DNA from: Myxococcales bacterium
GTDB taxonomy: Bacteria; Myxococcota_A; Polyangia; Polyangiales; Polyangiaceae
Assembly: GCA_016720545.1 (NCBI GenBank)
Contig: JADKKK010000004.1
Span: 1 to 64,000, forward strand
Direction of reading: 5' to 3'
DNA length: 64,000 nt
In this document: positions 37,835 through 47,561 of the stretch, in pieces
Position numbering within the stretch: the stretch's first letter is position 1
Layout of the letters: every line of letters begins with the position of its first letter
The notes under the pieces: model-generated
The model's input: only the letters and a program-made list of their open reading frames with translations
Told to the model about the DNA's origin: nothing
Database searches by the model: none
Position numbers and translations under genes: made by a program

Positions 37835-40103
37835 GAAATTCCCGTACTTGCTTGATGACCAGGTGCCCGTTCGCGAGCACCTTGAACTCGAGGTCCAGCG
37901 CGGCCGGCTTCCGCGTGTCGAAGTGGACGAACGGGCACGGGCTCGCGGTGTACCCAGGAGTAACCGTGCAGTGTGCGCTCTCGACCGCGCGCACGACGCC
38001 CACGAGCTCGGCGATCTTGGCCTCGGGCAGCACGGACGTGGCGAGGGGCGGGCCGTAAGGCGTGGGCGTGGCGGCCCGCAGGAGCGTGATGCGGTCGGGG
38101 CGCGAGGGATCGGCGCTGAACGTGACGAGCGAGTGCTGCGCGCTCGTGCCGGGCGTGGGGTTCGTGACCAGCTCGTTGCCCTGCTGGAGCGCGATCGTGT
38201 ACCCCGCGATGCCGGCCCCGTTCACCACCCGCGTGATGACGACGCCGTTGGCGACCACGTCGGCCTCGGTGTCGTAGGCGGGCACGACGGCCAGGCCCAT
38301 CGCGCTCGTCGCGTGGTCGAGGCGGGCGAACGAGCGCTCCTCGATCGCGCGCTTGTTCCAGAGGCTCGCGTACACCGCCTTCACCGCGCACTGCGGGGTG
38401 CGCGGGTTCACCTTCAGCTTCGTGGCCACGCCCGAGGTGTCGACCTCGATGGCGCAGGAGAGCTCGGCGTTGTCTCGCGCCGCGAGCTTCACCGAGAAGC
38501 TGTCGTGGAGGCCCGCGCCGTCGAAGCCGGGGATGTCCTCGGCGTTGGCCGAGGAGCGGAACTTGAGCTCGTCCATCGCGGGGAGGCGCGTGGCGAGCGC
38601 GGCCACCTCGGCGGTGAGCTCGGCGAGCTGCGCCGGCGGCACGCGCCCCGCGTAGAAGGCCCGCTGCGTTTCGGCGACGCGCGCGGCCCGCTCGTTGGAC
38701 GACAGCTCGCCGCCCTTCTCCGCCAGGACGAGCGCGTCGACCTTGGCCTTCACCTCGGGGTTGTGATCGAGGAAGTCGCGGTAGCGCTGCACGGGCACGC
38801 CGAAGCCGAACGGCGCGAGGTCGTAGCCGAGGCGCCGGCTCACGCTCGCGGGGTCGGCGTAGCGCCCGAGCACGCTGGGGCTCGCGAGGAAGCCGAGCCC
38901 GAGCGCCTTGCCGCCGTACCGGCCCCCGTCCTGCGCGCACGCCGGCCCGAGCACGGAGCACATCGCGTCGTAGGAGCGCAGGTCCGGCTCGCGCGTCACG
39001 GGGAGGGGGACCCACGGCTTGCTGGTGCGCTCGCGGAGCTTGGCGAGGACGAGCTCGGGCGTGGTCTCCTCGAGCAGGTAGCCGGCCTTTCCCACGACGA
39101 GGTGCACGGGCTTGTCGGCGAACCGCGCGAGCTCCGGGTGCTCGGGCGACGCATCGCGCAGCACCATGTTGGGCGTGCCGCGCTCTTTGCTCTTCAGGTT
39201 CACGTGCGAGGTCACGTCTTGGTACGACCGGGTGATCGTCCCCGCCACCACCGACAGATCGAGCGGCAGCTCGTCGAACACCGGGAGATCGGTGGGGTGC
39301 AAGTTGCCGTAGTCTTTCGGAAAAATGCGCAGATAGCCCCACGCCTCGCCGGGGTTCAGCGGCAGGTACTTCACCGTGCCGAGCACCTGGTCGATGGTGA
39401 GCGGCTCTACGCCGAGGGCGCGCAGGCGGTCCGCCACCCGGGCGAAGGTCTGCTGGGGCCCGGTGGTGACCACGGCGTAGCGCACGCCCTTCACCTGGAG
39501 GCGAGGCCGTAGGATCTCGACAGCGCGGAGCAGGCCCTCCTCGTGGATGACGTCGTCCGGGTAGAACTGGATCGCGTACGTGGGGGTCGCCTCGCCCCCG
39601 AGCGTGTACGTCTGGATCGAGCCGGCGATGTAGCGCTTGTCGTCACCGTAGTAGGTGCCGTCGTTGAAGGTCGTCGGGTCGTCGGACACGCCGAGCGCGT
39701 GCCTCGCGAAGTCGTAGTGGTACTGCGCGTAGAGCGGGCTCGTACCGCCGAGCTTGTAGTTGGAGTTGATGAAGTAGGTCACGTCGCCGCCGCTCCGCGC
39801 GTCGATGAAGTACTTCATGACGTGGCCGGCCTGTCCGAAGCCGCCGCCCTCGGTCGCGAAGGCGCGGAAGGCCCTCGCCGACCTCAGCGACGGGAGCGAG
39901 AGCGTGCGCGCGAGCTCCGCGTCGCTGAGATCGCCGTCGCCCTCGTCGGGCGGTGCGACGGGCGACGAGCACGCCGCGAGCGAAGGCGCGGTCGCGGCGG
40001 CCACCGCGAGGGCCAGGGCCACGAAGGCGCGCCCGACCCACGCCGTGGCCCGCACGGGGCGAGTCGCGCGCGTGTCGGGGGTCGTGGTGCGCGACGTCGT
40101 CAT
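37824..40103 (-). CDS. Lipoprotein with PEP/pyruvate-binding (PPDK N-type) domain
   Basis: 759 residues. The lipobox is SLAAC (Cys45), so the protein is exported. At about residues 505-545 it reads KFRSSANAEDIPGFDGAG, the ATP-grasp signature of the PEP synthase/pyruvate phosphate dikinase N-terminal domain (RSSAxxEDLPxxSFAGxxDT); the domain continues to about 740. The first 400 residues (AGHVMKYFIDARSGGDVTYF, RLQVKGVRYAVVTTGPQQTF) are unassigned. The phosphohistidine and C-terminal catalytic domains are absent. An ATP-grasp-like domain outside the cytoplasm, where ATP is scarce, is odd. The gene leads a short operon with the lamin-tail lipoprotein. Confidence 0.8.
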   Translation of the reverse strand: MTTSRTTTPDTRATRPVRATAWVGRAFVALALAVAAATAPSLAACSSPVAPPDEGDGDLSDAELARTLSLPSLRSARAFRAFATEGGGFGQAGHVMKYFIDARSGGDVTYFINSNYKLGGTSPLYAQYHYDFARHALGVSDDPTTFNDGTYYGDDKRYIAGSIQTYTLGGEATPTYAIQFYPDDVIHEEGLLRAVEILRPRLQVKGVRYAVVTTGPQQTFARVADRLRALGVEPLTIDQVLGTVKYLPLNPGEAWGYLRIFPKDYGNLHPTDLPVFDELPLDLSVVAGTITRSYQDVTSHVNLKSKERGTPNMVLRDASPEHPELARFADKPVHLVVGKAGYLLEETTPELVLAKLRERTSKPWVPLPVTREPDLRSYDAMCSVLGPACAQDGGRYGGKALGLGFLASPSVLGRYADPASVSRRLGYDLAPFGFGVPVQRYRDFLDHNPEVKAKVDALVLAEKGGELSSNERAARVAETQRAFYAGRVPPAQLAELTAEVAALATRLPAMDELKFRSSANAEDIPGFDGAGLHDSFSVKLAARDNAELSCAIEVDTSGVATKLKVNPRTPQCAVKAVYASLWNKRAIEERSFARLDHATSAMGLAVVPAYDTEADVVANGVVITRVVNGAGIAGYTIALQQGNELVTNPTPGTSAQHSLVTFSADPSRPDRITLLRAATPTPYGPPLATSVLPEAKIAELVGVVRAVESAHCTVTPGYTASPCPFVHFDTRKPAALDLEFKVLANGHLVIKQVREFHGQ

Positions 40104-40223
40104 CGTGGCACTCCCGTGGAGCTGGGCTGAAGCATGGGTCGGGTTGGGTGTCGCGCGAACGGGGCGAGAGAGAGCGAAGGGCGAAGAGAGGATGCCACGC
40201 GCGACGCGCGGCGTCTTCGAGGG

Positions 40224-41009
40224 TCAGCAGTCCTCTTGGCGGAGGAAGCGCACGACGCCGTCTTTGGTGACCTGCAGGATGCGGCGCCGGCACGCGACCG
40301 GGGTGCCGCTCGGGTCCACCGACACCTTGCTGGAGCTCAGCTCGTAGCCGTCCGAGGCGGGCGCGTACGCGGCGGGCGAGGTGGCGTCGCAGCTGAAGGC
40401 CTCGCCGCCCAGCTTGGCCAGCAAGATGGCCTCCTGCGGGCTGTTGATGTCGCCCAGGAACGTGCGCGCCGACTCGTCGGTCGAGACGGTACCCACCTCG
40501 TCGCCCCGCGTGTAGACGAGGTAGCTCATCGTGCATTCGCCGGTGGAGCGTACCGCGCCTCCCGGCGCCGCCACCTTCGGCACCACGCTGAAGCCGTCGC
40601 ACTCGCTCGCGATCAGGCGTAGCTCGGCGACGCGCCTCTCGCAGGTCGGTCGGTCCGAGGCGCCCGAGCAGGGGACGCCGCGCACGTCGTCCGAGAAGCG
40701 CGCCGACCACTGGGCGATCCACCCTGTCCTTGGCGCGCTCGGCGTCGTCGGGCGGGGAGGGCACGCCGCACCCGCGGGGCACGGCCCGTCGGTGGCGGGG
40801 CTACCGGCAGACGACTCCACGAGCTGGGTGGACTCGGTGCGGAAGCCGACGAAGTCGACGTCCTTCGCCGGGCGGAGGCCCGCGGCGAGGCGGAGGCCGA
40901 CGACGGGCTCGCACGCGGACGTGAACCCATCGGGGACGGTGGACGGGTCCGCGCAGGCGGCAGACGCGGTGACGAGGAGAGCGGCGGCGGCGAGGAGGAT
41001 GTGGCGCAT
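40224..41009 (-). CDS. Exported lipoprotein, unknown function
   Basis: 261 residues; ATG 41009 follows AAGGGG. A signal peptide ends in TASAACADP, fitting a lipobox. The mature part has about eight cysteines, a stretch SSKVSVDPSGTPVACRRRIL near the end, and no motif I recognise. It lies 120 bp before the PEP-binding lipoprotein on the same strand. An unusually AT-rich segment upstream (41043-41073) is the likely promoter. Confidence 0.68.
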   Translation of the reverse strand: MRHILLAAAALLVTASAACADPSTVPDGFTSACEPVVGLRLAAGLRPAKDVDFVGFRTESTQLVESSAGSPATDGPCPAGAACPPRPTTPSAPRTGWIAQWSARFSDDVRGVPCSGASDRPTCERRVAELRLIASECDGFSVVPKVAAPGGAVRSTGECTMSYLVYTRGDEVGTVSTDESARTFLGDINSPQEAILLAKLGGEAFSCDATSPAAYAPASDGYELSSSKVSVDPSGTPVACRRRILQVTKDGVVRFLRQEDC

Positions 41010-41042
41010 GCTGCCCCTTACGCACGGTGTGTGCCAAACCGA

Positions 41043-41073
41043 GAACGTCGATAAATGCGCTAAAATTGACGTT
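41043..41073 (-). promoter_or_regulatory. AT-rich promoter/operator-like site
   Basis: An isolated AT-rich stretch (GATAAATGCGCTAAAATT) bounded by AACGTC on one side and GACGTT on the other, which are inverted copies. It lies 34 bp upstream of the lipoprotein start at 41009. In a genome this GC-rich, such a stretch is most likely a promoter or operator; no exact -10/-35 assignment is possible. Confidence 0.4.
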
Positions 41074-41128
41074 TGTGTGCCACTGCGGGGCGTCGCTGGC
41101 ACAGCCTGGACCCTCGTCGTGATGCGTG

Positions 41129-42061
41129 TCAGGGGGTCGGATCCGCCTCGCGCGCGAACCAGGCGGCGGCGTGGCTGTCGATGATGCCGGCCCCCATGGC
41201 CTTCCACGGGGCCGACTGCCAGGTCCCGCGGCTCAGGATGACGTCGTGATGGAGCGGGCTCGCCCTCCACAGGTCGAGCGCGCGCTTGGCGTCGAGGGCG
41301 TAGCCGGCCGCCTCGCCCGGCTCGCCCACCGCGATCTCGAAGCCCGTCCCGCCGAACGGCGTGAGCTCGGCCGGCTTGCTCCACATGCACTTCGCCTGCG
41401 CGTGGTCGGGCGTGTAGCAACAGGCCGTCCACGCCCCGCGGTCGGTCCAGCTGTGGCCGTTGCAGCCAGAGCGCTTGGGTGAGCCGGCGAGGTCGCGCAC
41501 GTGGGTCTCGGCCACGTGGGTCAGCGCGCGTGTGATCGGGATTGGCGGCAGACCGTTCTGTTGCCGGTAGGCGTTGATGGCGTTCGCGAGCTCCAGGGCG
41601 CGAGGCGCGATCGCGGGCAGCGACGACGGCGCCGGTGGCGCCGGTGGCGGCGACGATCCGGAGCCCTGCGGGCCTGGCCACGTCCACCCCGGCGGGAGCT
41701 GAAGCCACCCGGACGGCGCGGGCGGCGGCGAGGTGAGCACCTGCCCGAGCAGCGTGGTCCACGGATCGCCCGGGGGCGCCGGAGTCGAGGGGGCGGGCGG
41801 CGGTTGCGGCGCTGCCGGCGGAGGAGCGCCCGGAGGGTAGGCCTGAGGGGGGTAGGCCTGAGGGGGGTAGGCCTGAGGGTAGCCCTGAGGAGGGTAGCCC
41901 TGCGGAGCGTAGCCGCCCTGCGGGTAGCCTTGCGGAGCCTGAGGGGAGGGTGCCTGTTGGCCGCCGTAGCGTGGCGGCTGCGGCGGTGGCGCCTGCCTGC
42001 GGATGCAGGCCCCGGCCACGAGGAGGAGCGCGACGCTCGCCGCCGCACGCGGAAGGTTCAT
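41129..42061 (-). CDS. CAP-domain (SCP-like) lipoprotein with Tyr-Pro repeats
   Basis: 310 residues. Lipobox VAGAC (Cys19), then a 130-residue Pro/Gln/Tyr-rich stretch including repeats of YPPQA. Residues about 160-300 form a CAP/SCP domain: LELANAINAYRQQNGLPP, THVAETHVRDL, NGHSWTDRG, ASPLHHDVILSRGTW and MGAGI. The two His (GHSW, LHHD) are the metal-site histidines of the family. Bacterial CAP proteins are secreted; functions include lipid binding and adhesion, but no activity can be assigned here. It is divergent from the DUF3160 gene with a gap of about 120 bp. Confidence 0.85.
   Translation of the reverse strand: MNLPRAAASVALLLVAGACIRRQAPPPQPPRYGGQQAPSPQAPQGYPQGGYAPQGYPPQGYPQAYPPQAYPPQAYPPGAPPPAAPQPPPAPSTPAPPGDPWTTLLGQVLTSPPPAPSGWLQLPPGWTWPGPQGSGSSPPPAPPAPSSLPAIAPRALELANAINAYRQQNGLPPIPITRALTHVAETHVRDLAGSPKRSGCNGHSWTDRGAWTACCYTPDHAQAKCMWSKPAELTPFGGTGFEIAVGEPGEAAGYALDAKRALDLWRASPLHHDVILSRGTWQSAPWKAMGAGIIDSHAAAWFAREADPTP
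41835..41892 (-). repeat. 15-bp tandem repeat encoding YPPQA
   Basis: Three near-perfect copies of GGTAGGCCTGAGGGG and partial further copies, inside the CAP lipoprotein gene. They encode successive Tyr-Pro-Pro-Gln-Ala units of the extended linker between the lipid anchor and the CAP domain. Confidence 0.85.
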
Positions 42062-42183
42062 CCCCTCACGTTAGCCGGTTTCGCGGCGCTCTTGGTGAGC
42101 TCCTCCGCGTGCTCTCCATAGCGTGCAGAATGCATATGTTTGGGGCCGGTCACACTCCGCGCTGCGCGGGCGACGTGAGGGGC

Positions 42184-44782
42184 ATGTCCTCCCTCCCACG
42201 AGCTCACGCTCGCCTCCTGCGCGCCTCCTGCGCGCTCGCCCTCGCCTCGCTCCTCGCCGTCGACGGATGCGCGCCCCCGTCGCGCGTCGCGCCGTCCCGG
42301 CCGCCTTTTCGGCCCGTGGCCGCGGTCGACGCGGGGGCGCCCCCGCCGCCGCCGGTCGCCGGCCCGGCGTTCGACGCGTGTTGCGTCCGCGACCTCGGCC
42401 CCGAGGAGCTGCCGGATGCGGCGGTGTGGCGGGCCGTGGACGACGTCACGCGCGAGGCCGCGAGCGGGGCCGCCCGCCCCGCGGTGGCCGCCACCCCGTG
42501 GGACCGGAAGAAGACCCCCAGGTTCCTGGACCGCGTCGTCGAACGCTATGGCCTCACGGGACCCGAGCGCGCGCTGCTGTCGCGCAACGGCATGGTCGTC
42601 CTGTCGCGCGTCACCTTCCCGAGCTACGGCGAGGCGATGCACGAGATCCATCGGCAGGAGCTGCCGCTGTACGTCACCGCCGACAGCCTCCTCCAGGCCG
42701 TGTTCCGCTCCCACGAGAGCCTCCTCGTGCACGCGGAGGCGGCCCGCGAAAAGCGCCTGGGCGCGGTCCTCGAGGGAATGCAGAAGGCCCTCGCTGCGGA
42801 GCGTAGCGCGCCCTCGCCTCGCTACGCGCCGGCGCTCGCGCGGGACGCCGCGGTCTACCTGGGCGTGGCGCGCGCCCTGCTCGAGGGCCGGGACGGGACC
42901 GGGGAAGTGGGCGACGGGGGCGGGTCCTCCGGCGACGCCCAGGTCGATGGCCTCGTGGCGAGAGCTCACGCCGCGTCGGCGGTGGAGACCGTGGACCTCT
43001 TCGGCCGCCCGCGCGTGGTCGACTTCACCTTCTATGCGCCGCGGGGCGTGTACCTCGACCAGACCCAGCTCCACGGCTACTTCCGCGCGATGGTCTGGCT
43101 GACGCGGCTCGAGCTGAACCTCGCGTCGCGCGGATCGCGGAGCTCCTCGCCGGTGCTCACCACGGACGAGACCCCGCGGGAGGCCGCGCTCGCGCTCGTC
43201 CTCGCGGATCTCGCGGCGCACGCGGGCGTCGAGGCGGAGGTGGCCAAGCTCGACGCCTTCGGGCGCAAGCTCGCGGGAAAGACCGAGATCGTGCCGCTCG
43301 CAGCCTTGTCGAACGTATTGAAACAGAAGCGCATTTCGCTGCTCGACGTGGACGCCGCGGCGGGCGCGCTTCGGGCGGAGATCCGAGACGCCCCCACGCG
43401 CACGGTGAACTACCACGTCATGCCGTACGGCACGTCGGCGGCCTCGCTGCCGACGATCGCCACGCTCCTCGGCGTCGCGATCACCGCCGACGCGCGCACT
43501 CTGTCGACGCTGGCCCCGAGCGACCAGCCGGCTCACCTGCCTCGCGGTCCGGAGCTCGCGTACCTGCTCGGCGCCGACGCCGGCGTGCGCTACCGACCCG
43601 ACGGGCTCGCCGGCGCTGCTGCGCGCCGCCCGCGCGGACCTCGCCACGAACCTCGGCGGGGACGACCTCCACACCGCGTGGACCCGCCTCGTCATGGGCG
43701 CGCTCGAGGCGCCGCGGGGCGCGGTGCCTTCGTTCTTCGCGACGCCCGCGCACGCCGATCGGCGGATCTCCACTGGCATCGCGGGGTACGCGCAGATCCA
43801 CCACGCCCACGTGCTGCACACCGCGCAGGTGTACGATTTCGCGGGCTGCACCATCCCCGACGCGTACGTCGAGCCTACGTTGGGCGCGTACGACGCGACC
43901 CTCGCGTACACCGCGCGCCTGCGCGAGCTCGCGGCGCAGCTCGGCCCCGCCGCCGCGGGGGAGGACGACGTGGCCGGACAGGTGACGCAGGCCGCCGAGC
44001 GCCTCGCGAAGGTCGTCGCCGCGCTTCGAGCCGTGGTGGTCGACGAGCTCGCGGGTCGGCCCGTGAGCGACAAGCAGCTGGCCTTCCTCCAGATGGTCGC
44101 CGAGTACAGCCGGCCCGGGGGCGGCTACGAGGACATGACGCCCGGCCGGTTCAACGGGTGGTATCCGGTCATGCACTCCGAGCGCAGCGACGCGTTCATG
44201 AAGGTCCCGTTCGCGATCGACCACTTCACGTCGACCCGGCTTCGCCAGATCGCCTACGTGGGCGAGGGTCGCCCGGCGCTGGGCGTCTTCGTGGTCGACG
44301 TCGGGGGCGAGCCCCGCGCGATGGTGGGGCCGGTCACACGGGCCTACGACCGTGTGCGCCCGCTGGGCCGTCGCGCCCCGCCGACCGACTCGGCGCCCGA
44401 CATGACGGGAGGCGACGCCCCGATGACCACGCCGCCCGTCGCCGCCCACGAGCGGAGCTACGTAGCCCCTCCCGAGGCGCCTCCCCAGGCCGAAGTCGAG
44501 GGCTACGGGAGCGGCGAGGGCGTCACGGTCAAGACGCCGCGCGCGCTCGGCCCGCTGCAGATCGAGGTCGTCGACGCCCACGGCCAGACGCTCGCGAGCG
44601 CGCGCGTGGCGACGACGGCCGCGCCGCGAGGCTCGGAGGCGCCCGCGGTGGTGGCGCCCTTCGTCTGGGCCCCTGGCGCGCGCAAGCCAGAGTGGGTCGG
44701 GGTCCTCCGAGTGCGGACCGCGAGCGGCGCCGTGTTCGACGAGAGGGCGCTGCCGTCCCACTCTCCGTTCGAGCTGCCGTGA
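42184..44782 (+). pseudogene. DUF3160 lipoprotein, frame broken by one extra base
   Basis: ATG 42184 follows GAGGGG and encodes a signal peptide with a lipobox ending VDGC. YGEAMHEIHRQELPLYVTAD followed by SLLQAVFRSHESLL is the DUF3160 signature, and the C-terminal half has GYAQIHHAHVLHTAQVYDF and AYVEPTLGAYDATLAYTARL as in the same family. Between them the frame shifts: RPDGLAGAAARRP is read where RPDGSPALLRAARADLATNL is expected. One surplus G in 43603-43605 accounts for it. Repaired length is 865 residues. DUF3160 proteins are exported and of unknown function. As with the fumarase, both sides are intact, so the break is recent or artefactual. Confidence 0.82.
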
Positions 44783-44852
44783 ACGCGCCCGCGGTGTACG
44801 TGTAGACTGCATGCGAGGCGCCCCCTTTGGCGGCGCGTGCTAGGCTGCGTCC

Positions 44853-45977
44853 GTGACGCCGATCGACGAGCTCCGCGCGCTGCTCCGCCCCGCCGGGGGC
44901 GGGCTCTACCTCGTGTCCACCGGCAAGCGCGCGCAGCTCGAGCTGCAGCAGCGCCTCTACGGCGTTGCGAACGAGGCGGAGGTGGCCCGCGCGTTCGACG
45001 CTGCGCTCGAGCGCCTCGCGGGGGCTCGCGCCTTCATTCTGGGGGTCCCCTCCGACGTGGGTGCCGGCTTTCGCCGGGGCGCGAACCTCGGCCCGCAGGC
45101 GCTCCGCGAGGGCCTCCTCGACGCGGTGCCCGAGCTCGCCAGCCGCTCGCGCGAGCTTGGCCTGGTCGACCTCGGCGACGTGTTCGTCGTGCCCCAGCTC
45201 CTGCACGACGAGATGCTCTCCGAGGCCCAGAAGGAGCGCTCTCGGCGCGCGCTCTACCCCGATCTGCCCGCGCACGTGCGGGCGGAGCTGCCGGTGTCGC
45301 CGCTCTCGATCGCGCAGCGCGCCACCGCGCTCGCCCTGTCGATTTGCCCGGGCGCGGCGCCGGTCGTGCTCGGCGGCGACCACTCCACGGCGTACCCCGT
45401 CGTCACCGAGCTCTTGCGCGCACACCAGGCGGCCGGACGGCGCACGGCGGTGGTGCAGTCCGACGCGCACACCGACCTGCTCGCCGAGCGCCTCGGCGTC
45501 CAGCACTGCTTCGCGACATGGTCTTACCACGTGAACGATCAGCTCGGCCGCGATGGCCGCCTCGTGCAGGTCGGCGTTCGCGCGTCGGGTCGCGACCGGG
45601 AGCATTGGGAGGGCACGCTCGGCGTGCGCCAGCTCTGGGCCGACGAGTGCCGACGCGACGAGGGCGCGGCGATCGCACGTGTGGTCAGCCACCTCGAGGC
45701 GCTCGGGGTGGACGGCGTGTACTTCTCCAACGACATCGACGGCACCGACGCCGAGCTCGCGAGCGCGACCGGCACGCCCGAGCCCGGCGGTCTGTCGCCC
45801 GAGCTCGTGCTCGCCCTCATCCGCGCGCTCGGCGAGCGCTTCGGGCTCGTGGGCGGCGACGTCATGGAGCTCGCCCCCCCGCTCGGCGCAGACGCCCGCG
45901 CCCGCGCGACCACGATCGACCTCTCGGTCCGCTACCTTCGCGCCACCCTCACCGCCATCCTTGGAGCTGCCGTTTGA
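44853..45977 (+). CDS. Arginase/agmatinase-family ureohydrolase
   Basis: 374 residues from GTG 44853. The binuclear-manganese ligands are all present: GGDHS (His177), SDAHTDL (Asp204, His206, Asp208) and SNDIDGTD. Family members hydrolyse a guanidino or formimino group (arginine, agmatine, guanidinobutyrate, formimidoylglutamate). The N-terminal 60 residues and an insert at about 110-150 are longer than in typical arginases, so the exact substrate cannot be given. The stop overlaps the start of a lipoprotein gene (TTGA). Confidence 0.88.
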   Translation: MTPIDELRALLRPAGGGLYLVSTGKRAQLELQQRLYGVANEAEVARAFDAALERLAGARAFILGVPSDVGAGFRRGANLGPQALREGLLDAVPELASRSRELGLVDLGDVFVVPQLLHDEMLSEAQKERSRRALYPDLPAHVRAELPVSPLSIAQRATALALSICPGAAPVVLGGDHSTAYPVVTELLRAHQAAGRRTAVVQSDAHTDLLAERLGVQHCFATWSYHVNDQLGRDGRLVQVGVRASGRDREHWEGTLGVRQLWADECRRDEGAAIARVVSHLEALGVDGVYFSNDIDGTDAELASATGTPEPGGLSPELVLALIRALGERFGLVGGDVMELAPPLGADARARATTIDLSVRYLRATLTAILGAAV

Positions 45978-46486
45978 ACCCCCGCGCCCTCTCTCCCCAG
46001 GTGCTCGCCCTCGTCGTGAATTTGGCAATTGTTCTCATTGCTTGCAGCAAGAGTGAGGGCGCCGGAGCGTCCGCTGCGTCGAAGGAGCCCGCGCCTCCCG
46101 CCGCGAAGGTAGAGGCCCCGCACTACGCGATCGAGCTGAAGCCGAAGGCCGGCTGCAAGGTCGGCGCCGAGTGTCTGGCGACGGTGGAGCTCGACGCGCG
46201 CGGCGGCTACCACATCAACCAGGAGTTTCCGTACCGCTTCACGGCGGGGCCGGCGAAGGGCCTCGTGTACCTCGGGCGCGACACCGCCGCGCCCGGCGTG
46301 TTCTCCAAGGCCTCGGGCGACCACGCCACGCCGAGCGAGGCCCACGCCACGATGACCGTCCGCTTCAGGCCGACGGCGGCCGGCGCGGCGCAGGTCGCGG
46401 GGGCCTACAAGTTCTCGGTCTGCTCGGAGCAGAACTGTCAGGTCGAGGTGGCGGAGCTCGCGGCGCCCCTCGACGCCGCGCCGTAG
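45974..46486 (+). CDS. Lipoprotein with paired cysteines, coupled to ureohydrolase
   Basis: 170 residues if the TTG at 45974 is used (TTGA overlap with the ureohydrolase stop); a GTG at 46001 is an alternative. The signal peptide ends VLIAC and is oddly AT-rich for the genome. The mature domain is beta-rich, with GCKVGAECLATVELDARGGY and a C-terminal YKFSVCSEQNCQVEVAEL. The spacing C-x4-C before 'VE' recalls the N-terminal periplasmic domain of DsbD-type thiol reductases, but this is only a resemblance. Pairing with a cytoplasmic ureohydrolase is unexplained. Confidence 0.65.
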   Translation: MNPRALSPQVLALVVNLAIVLIACSKSEGAGASAASKEPAPPAAKVEAPHYAIELKPKAGCKVGAECLATVELDARGGYHINQEFPYRFTAGPAKGLVYLGRDTAAPGVFSKASGDHATPSEAHATMTVRFRPTAAGAAQVAGAYKFSVCSEQNCQVEVAELAAPLDAAP

Positions 46487-46522
46487 CCACGGGCCTCACC
46501 CGCGCGCGCGACTGTCGACGCG

Positions 46523-47323
46523 CTACGAGCCGCTCGCGGCCTTGGGCTTCACGGTCGCCGCTCCATCGACGCCGACGCCGTCGTCCCCTTCGATCGACGC
46601 CAGCGCTTCCTTCTCTCCGATGTCGTCGACCCGCGGGACGACCCCGGTGAGCGCCGTGATGACGCGCTCGAAGGTCTGGAAGAAGCGGATCGCCTTCAGC
46701 GGCCCGTTCATCCAGCCCACGGTGATGCAGTAGTTCTTGTCGTAGGGCGGCGCGTGGTGGAGCGCGTGGTGGTCGGGCGGTAGCACGAGGTGCGCGCGCT
46801 GCAGCAGGCGGACCGCCGCCGAGGGCTGGTCTTGGTGCGACCACTTGTGGATCTGGCTGGTCATGCCGACGAAGATCGCCATCGCGCAGAGGCTCATGCC
46901 GGCGAACGTCGAGGCGAACGAGGTGTTGGCGGGGCCGAGCAGCCAGATCCCGGTCGCCGACACGACGGAGCTCAGGCCGAGGTTGTGGCCGTTCGTCTCG
47001 ATGAAGTCGTGCCGCGTGATCGCCTTCTCGTCGACGTGGTGCTCACGGAAGGTGCGGATCGCGAGGCGGCCCAGCACCGGAGTGTCGAGGTTGCCCCAGC
47101 TGTCGAAGCCCCAGTGGGCCACGCCCGAGACGAAATCGGCCGCGAGGATGCCCAGGAACAGCGCGAGCGGCACCCACCATCCAGAGATCGCCGGGCTGCG
47201 AGAGAGGCGCACGAGCAGCCACACGAAGAGCGCGAGCGCCAGGAGCGACACGCCGATCTCGTAGGCGCGGTGGCTCGCGGAGTAACCCGCCAACTCCGAG
47301 CGTCGATTGTCGCTGTTGGCCAT
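46523..47323 (-). CDS. carF: CarF-type plasmanylethanolamine desaturase
   Basis: 266 residues with membrane helices at about 22-40, 48-68 and 118-155. The eight-plus conserved histidines of the CarF/TMEM189 (PEDS1) family are present: GVAHWGFDSWG (His70), FREHHVDEKAITRHDF (95, 96, 105), NGHN (113), QIHKWSHQ (159, 163) and PDHHALHHAPPYDKNYC (185-190). In Myxococcus xanthus, CarF introduces the vinyl-ether bond of plasmalogens and is needed for the light/singlet-oxygen carotenoid response. The variable tail is acidic. The gene stands alone; no car regulators are near. Confidence 0.93.
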   Translation of the reverse strand: MANSDNRRSELAGYSASHRAYEIGVSLLALALFVWLLVRLSRSPAISGWWVPLALFLGILAADFVSGVAHWGFDSWGNLDTPVLGRLAIRTFREHHVDEKAITRHDFIETNGHNLGLSSVVSATGIWLLGPANTSFASTFAGMSLCAMAIFVGMTSQIHKWSHQDQPSAAVRLLQRAHLVLPPDHHALHHAPPYDKNYCITVGWMNGPLKAIRFFQTFERVITALTGVVPRVDDIGEKEALASIEGDDGVGVDGAATVKPKAASGS

Positions 47324-47561
47324 TGCTTCGTCTCCCTCGCCCCTGTCTCGCCACCCAGCGTCCTACGCGGCGCCCTCGGAGACAAGGCCTTTGACGCCGA
47401 CGCGGTTGGCGCGGGTCTCCGAGGCGCTCGGTCGGCGACCGCCCCGCAGCCCCTACGCGCGAGCGCTGCCGCCGGCTCCACCGCCCGGGCGACCCGTCGT
47501 CGACGAAGAGCCCGCTTGCGCATCACGCGCCACTGCGGAAAGCTCTGGTGCGAGGTCGGGA

